Shown: piece after piece, positions 40,162-42,252 of the stretch
Numbering within the stretch: position 1 is the first letter of the stretch
How the letters are laid out: every line of letters starts with the position of its first letter
The notes under the pieces: model-generated
Databases searched by the model: none
Told to the model about the DNA's origin: nothing
The model's input: only the letters and a program-made list of their open reading frames with translations
Made by a program: the position numbers and the translations under genes
Assembly (NCBI GenBank): GCA_022793995.1
Contig: JAAWDY010000037.1
Span: 1 to 42,252, forward strand
DNA length: 42,252 bases
Direction of reading: 5' to 3'
DNA from: Coprococcus sp.
GTDB taxonomy: Bacteria > Bacillota > Clostridia > Lachnospirales > Lachnospiraceae

Positions 40162-41138
40162 TTCCTGCCGTCCGCTCCTTCCGAATGCCGATCCGCAGCT
40201 TCATCTGTATCCTGATATCCGAAATTCTCCCTCAGATACGCCTTCCAGTCAAACACAGCCTCCACGGAAGCAATGCCCACCTCGATCATACTGTCGTCCG
40301 GCTCTTTTGTCGTCAAACCCTGGAGCCATAAACCGGGCTTGCTCAGGATGCACACGATCGGATTGTCACTGTTTCCCGCCCATTTAATCAATTCATACGA
40401 AATCCCGGCGATCAACGGAAGCAGGGCAATCCGCACCAAAACCCTCATCCACATTGTTTTCACACGGACAAAAAACAAAAGTACGATACCCACGATCATC
40501 ACGAACAACATGAAACTGGTTCCACACCGCTTGTGCTCCTTGGAGCTTTTCCTGACATTTTCCACTGTAAGCGGAAGCCCATGTTCTATACAGTTGATAC
40601 ACTTGTGCTCTGCGCCGTGGTAACAATACAGCCGTCTGATATCGCTCATCAGCGAAATTCCCGCGACATATCCCACAAAAATTGTAATCCTCACAATCCC
40701 TTCCACAATAAGACGTATTGTATAGGAAGGAATCCATTTTTTCAGAAAATCCGAAAGGAAATACGGAAGCACCATAAAAATCCCGATTGCAAGCGCAAAG
40801 GAAACCACCATCGTCGCGGCCATCATCAGATCGTCTCTCTTCTTTTCCCTTTCTGCCTCTTCCGCCGTTACCTCCTTCTTTTCCTCTTCCTCCTCGTAAA
40901 AGCTGGCGGACCAGTTAATCGTCCGCATTCCCAGGACAAGAGAATCAACAAAATTAAAAATGCCCCTGATAAACGGGATCCTTGTAAGCGCTCTAAACTT
41001 CCCCACGACGCTTTGATGAATATCTGTTTTGATCTCAATCTCTCCGTCAGGTTTCCTTACCGCCACTGCGTAAGCGTCTTTGTTCTTCATCATGACGCCT
41101 TCCAGGACTGCCTGACCTCCTATATTTGATGATTTCAT
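40158..41138 (-). CDS. DUF1385 membrane protein
   Basis: A 326-residue polytopic membrane protein of the DUF1385 (YqhQ) family, unknown function, conserved in Firmicutes next to prmC/prfA and rpmE. The family start IGGQAVLEGVMMKNKDAYAV is present, followed by a cytoplasmic charged segment (EEEEEKKEVTAEEAEREKKR, about 121-140), two helix pairs (about 105-260), and the motif YCYHGAEHKCINCIEHGLPL with possible metal-binding His and Cys residues. AAGGAG precedes ATG. First gene of the leftward operon with prmC, prfA and the ABC exporter. Confidence 0.94.
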   Translation of the reverse strand: MKSSNIGGQAVLEGVMMKNKDAYAVAVRKPDGEIEIKTDIHQSVVGKFRALTRIPFIRGIFNFVDSLVLGMRTINWSASFYEEEEEKKEVTAEEAEREKKRDDLMMAATMVVSFALAIGIFMVLPYFLSDFLKKWIPSYTIRLIVEGIVRITIFVGYVAGISLMSDIRRLYCYHGAEHKCINCIEHGLPLTVENVRKSSKEHKRCGTSFMLFVMIVGIVLLFFVRVKTMWMRVLVRIALLPLIAGISYELIKWAGNSDNPIVCILSKPGLWLQGLTTKEPDDSMIEVGIASVEAVFDWKAYLRENFGYQDTDEAADRHSEGADGRK

Positions 41139-41237
41139 GAATCTCTCCTTCTACACCCGGTATTCTCCACAGCTCTTTATGCTTTTTACACAGTTACTAT
41201 TCACAGTCGACATGGGTCTGCAAATGGTAACTTTACA

Positions 41238-41275
41238 CAAAAGAAACAGGCTGAGATTTATGCAACCTCAGCCTG
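41238..41275 (-). terminator. Terminator of rpmE
   Basis: 9-bp perfect stem CAGGCTGAG / CTCAGCCTG, 11-nt loop, then TTTCTTTTG on the minus strand, 13 bp after the rpmE stop. Confidence 0.92.
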
Positions 41276-41288
41276 ACTGTTCCGGATA

Positions 41289-41489
41289 TTATTGAAGTCC
41301 GTACTTCTTGTTAAACTTATCAACACGTCCACGAGCCTGAGCCGCTTTCTGCTGTCCTGTGTAGAACGGATGGCACTTGGAACAGATTTCTACGTGGATG
41401 TCTTCGCTTGTAGAGCCTGTCACGAATGTATTTCCGCAGTTACAGGTAACAGTCGCCTGATGGTACTTTGGATGGATTCCTTCTTTCAT
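41289..41489 (-). CDS. rpmE: Ribosomal protein L31, zinc-binding form
   Basis: 50S subunit protein bL31, 66 residues from the ATG at 41489; an in-frame GTG three codons upstream is part of the AGAGGTG ribosome binding site. The four zinc cysteines are present (TCNCGNTF gives two, [10 protein letters not shown] gives two), so this is the C+ type, used when zinc is sufficient. Start motif [16 protein letters not shown] and end [14 protein letters not shown] are typical. Monocistronic, with a good promoter and terminator. Confidence 0.98.
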   Translation of the reverse strand: MKEGIHPKYHQATVTCNCGNTFVTGSTSEDIHVEICSKCHPFYTGQQKAAQARGRVDKFNKKYGLQ

Positions 41490-41516
41490 GATTTTCACCT
41501 CTTCTTATTCGTTTTA

Positions 41517-41531
41517 CGCACAATATGTGCG
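41517..41531 (-). promoter_or_regulatory. Leader hairpin of rpmE
   Basis: Perfect 6-bp stem CGCACA / TGTGCG with 3-nt loop TAT, centred about 35 nt before the start codon. It may be an autoregulatory L31 site or a stability element; either is inferred. Confidence 0.45.
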
Positions 41532-41555
41532 GTTAATTTCTCACACAACGCTTAT

Positions 41556-41584
41556 ATTGTAGCATACTCCATCGGGGAATGCAA
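41556..41584 (-). promoter_or_regulatory. Promoter of rpmE
   Basis: TTGCAT (41579-41584), exactly 17 bp, extended -10 TGCTACAAT (TACAAT 41556-41561) on the minus strand. Confidence 0.82.
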
Positions 41585-41671
41585 GTTTTTTCCGCAAAAA
41601 CACGCTAAAAATTCACATGTAAAACTTCACGCGAAATTTCGCTTGTAAATAAAGGGGAAACATAAGTATAC

Positions 41672-41683
41672 TACTTATAAGTA
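41672..41683. promoter_or_regulatory. Palindromic operator-like site
   Basis: TACTTATAAGTA is a perfect 12-bp palindrome 21 bp upstream of the ATG at 41705, with a similar half-site AAGTATAC before it and GTAAAC after. Its form resembles sites I associate with HxlR-type regulators; that link is a guess. AAAGGAG follows. Confidence 0.4.
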
Positions 41684-41704
41684 AACTTTTTAAAGGAGTA
41701 TCAC

Positions 41705-41894
41705 ATGATCGGCAGAAAAGAAGATAACCCAGCTATAAAATGCCAGGGTGACGTGGATATATTAGCGTTTAACAAAAAGAAAACCGAAGTCCTCTTCTGC
41801 GAAATGAATAGTTTACCAGCAGAATTAACCTCAGAAGAGATTGCAGTACTTGAGGCTGCTGAAAAGATGCCGATCGCATCTACGGAGGATTCTT
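41705..41894 (+). pseudogene. Remnant with DUF234-like and antitoxin-like fragments
   Basis: An open frame runs to 42052, but only its first part looks like protein of known type. Residues 1-33 (IGRKEDNPAIKCQGDVDILA then FNKKKTEVLFCE) resemble the C-terminal nuclease-like DUF234 domain of archaeal-type AAA ATPases (pattern IGRWWG..P....IDI.A....LF.E). The next part (AELTSEEIAVLEAAEKMPIA) resembles the N-terminus of another small Clostridial protein. After that the frame runs as a shadow of the kinase fragment. AAAGGAG is present, so it may still be translated. Best read as joined leftovers of two genes. Confidence 0.5.
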
Positions 41895-42252
41895 ATGAAA
41901 AAGCTTTTGTTAATCACAGGCGACATAGCCGCTGGGAAATCAACATTTTCAAAAATACTATCTGCAAGATATGGAGCCGCTACATTTCAAAAAGACACAA
42001 TAAAAGAAGTCCTGGCGGACCGTATAGGATTTCACAACCGGGAAGAAAATAAGGCCCTGTCAAACGCCGCTATAGACATTATGCGCCATGTTTTTTCTCA
42101 AATCGCATTCACATGAATATTCTAATGCTTGAGAGCCACCAATTTAAAGCTTCGGAGCCACTTGTAATTTAATGTTTGAGGGTCATCTAAGAATACTAGA
42201 TATAGTATGTGCTATTTTATACCGCTTATTATATTGTTCCAGAATTGCTTTA
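41895..42252 (+). pseudogene. Frameshifted P-loop kinase-like gene, cut by the window edge
   Basis: Start at 41895 with GGAGG 8 nt upstream. Frame 1 gives KKLLLITGDIAAGKSTFSK, an intact Walker A of a small AAA/zeta-type or nucleotide kinase, then FQKDTIKEVLADRIGF, and stops at 42116 after 73 residues, against about 180 for such kinases. Continuation is visible in other frames: MNILMLESHQFKASE from 42113, then NLMFEGHLRILDIV near 42163-42210, both like the later parts of these kinases. At least two frameshifts are therefore needed. The gene appears decayed, and the end lies outside the window. Confidence 0.6.

Noticed and set aside
40533-41129. 198-codon plus-strand ORF opposite DUF1385
   Set aside because: Antisense shadow with His/Lys/Arg-rich random composition.
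42053-42116. Intact small P-loop kinase ending at 42116
   Set aside because: Matching kinase-like sequence continues in two other frames beyond the stop, so the gene is frameshifted.

Overview
The window looks like a chromosomal segment of a mid-to-low GC Clostridia bacterium, most likely a Lachnospiraceae-type gut Firmicute. The evidence is a Gram-positive PolC replicative polymerase next to ispG, the rpmE / DUF1385 / prmC / prfA group, a YerC/TrpR-like repressor, DUF1836, strong AGGAGG ribosome binding sites and a thiamine-salvage operon of clostridial layout. No tRNA, rRNA, phage, transposase or CRISPR locus was recognised. All assignments come from reading motifs and gene order; no database search was run.

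Layout. 0.1-6.5 kb: rlmD-type rRNA methyltransferase, a small acidic membrane protein, pcrA, yerC, DUF1836 and a PHP-domain hydrolase. A strongly foldable 176-nt sequence lies between the membrane-protein gene and rlmD and is the best unassigned RNA candidate. 6.5-11 kb: a small conserved-looking ORF, a cytoplasmic GH2 glycosidase, an orphan NMT1/TauA-like lipoprotein, and a cold-shock gene with a clear promoter and a structured leader. 11-17.2 kb: polC, ispG and a membrane-anchored protein with a near-perfect sigma-A promoter. 17.2-21.8 kb: a TPP-riboswitch-controlled salvage operon, thiM-thiE-HAD phosphatase-thiD-cytX. 21.8-23.2 kb: a MATE exporter. 23.2-28.7 kb: a complete, visibly AT-rich type I restriction-modification operon (hsdR-hsdM-hsdS). 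28.8-32.5 kb: a divergent B6 locus with pdxR on one side and pyridoxamine kinase, an ECF S-component and a small radical SAM protein on the other. 32.5-36.3 kb: DUF2156 protein, aminotransferase, hisC and a small-multidrug-export family protein. 36.4-41.6 kb: ABC exporter, prfA, prmC, DUF1385 and rpmE. 41.7 kb to the end: decayed gene fragments.

How it fits together. The thiamine operon imports and phosphorylates hydroxymethylpyrimidine (CytX, ThiD), phosphorylates thiazole (ThiM) and joins the two (ThiE), without the de novo genes thiC or thiG. The B6 locus pairs a PLP-sensing regulator with a kinase and a putative vitamin-uptake subunit. The prfA operon makes release factor 1 and the enzyme that methylates its GGQ motif.

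The most unusual signal is a dispersed element of about 100 bp present three times (6494, 19312, 31086). Each copy has a hairpin of type ATCGCC-N5-GGCGAT, a conserved core of about 36 nt that folds with a tandem G.A mismatch, and then a second copy of the same locus-specific direct repeat and hairpin. In the third copy the duplicated repeat includes the end of the upstream kinase gene, which suggests target duplication or local tandem duplication. I recognise no named family for it.
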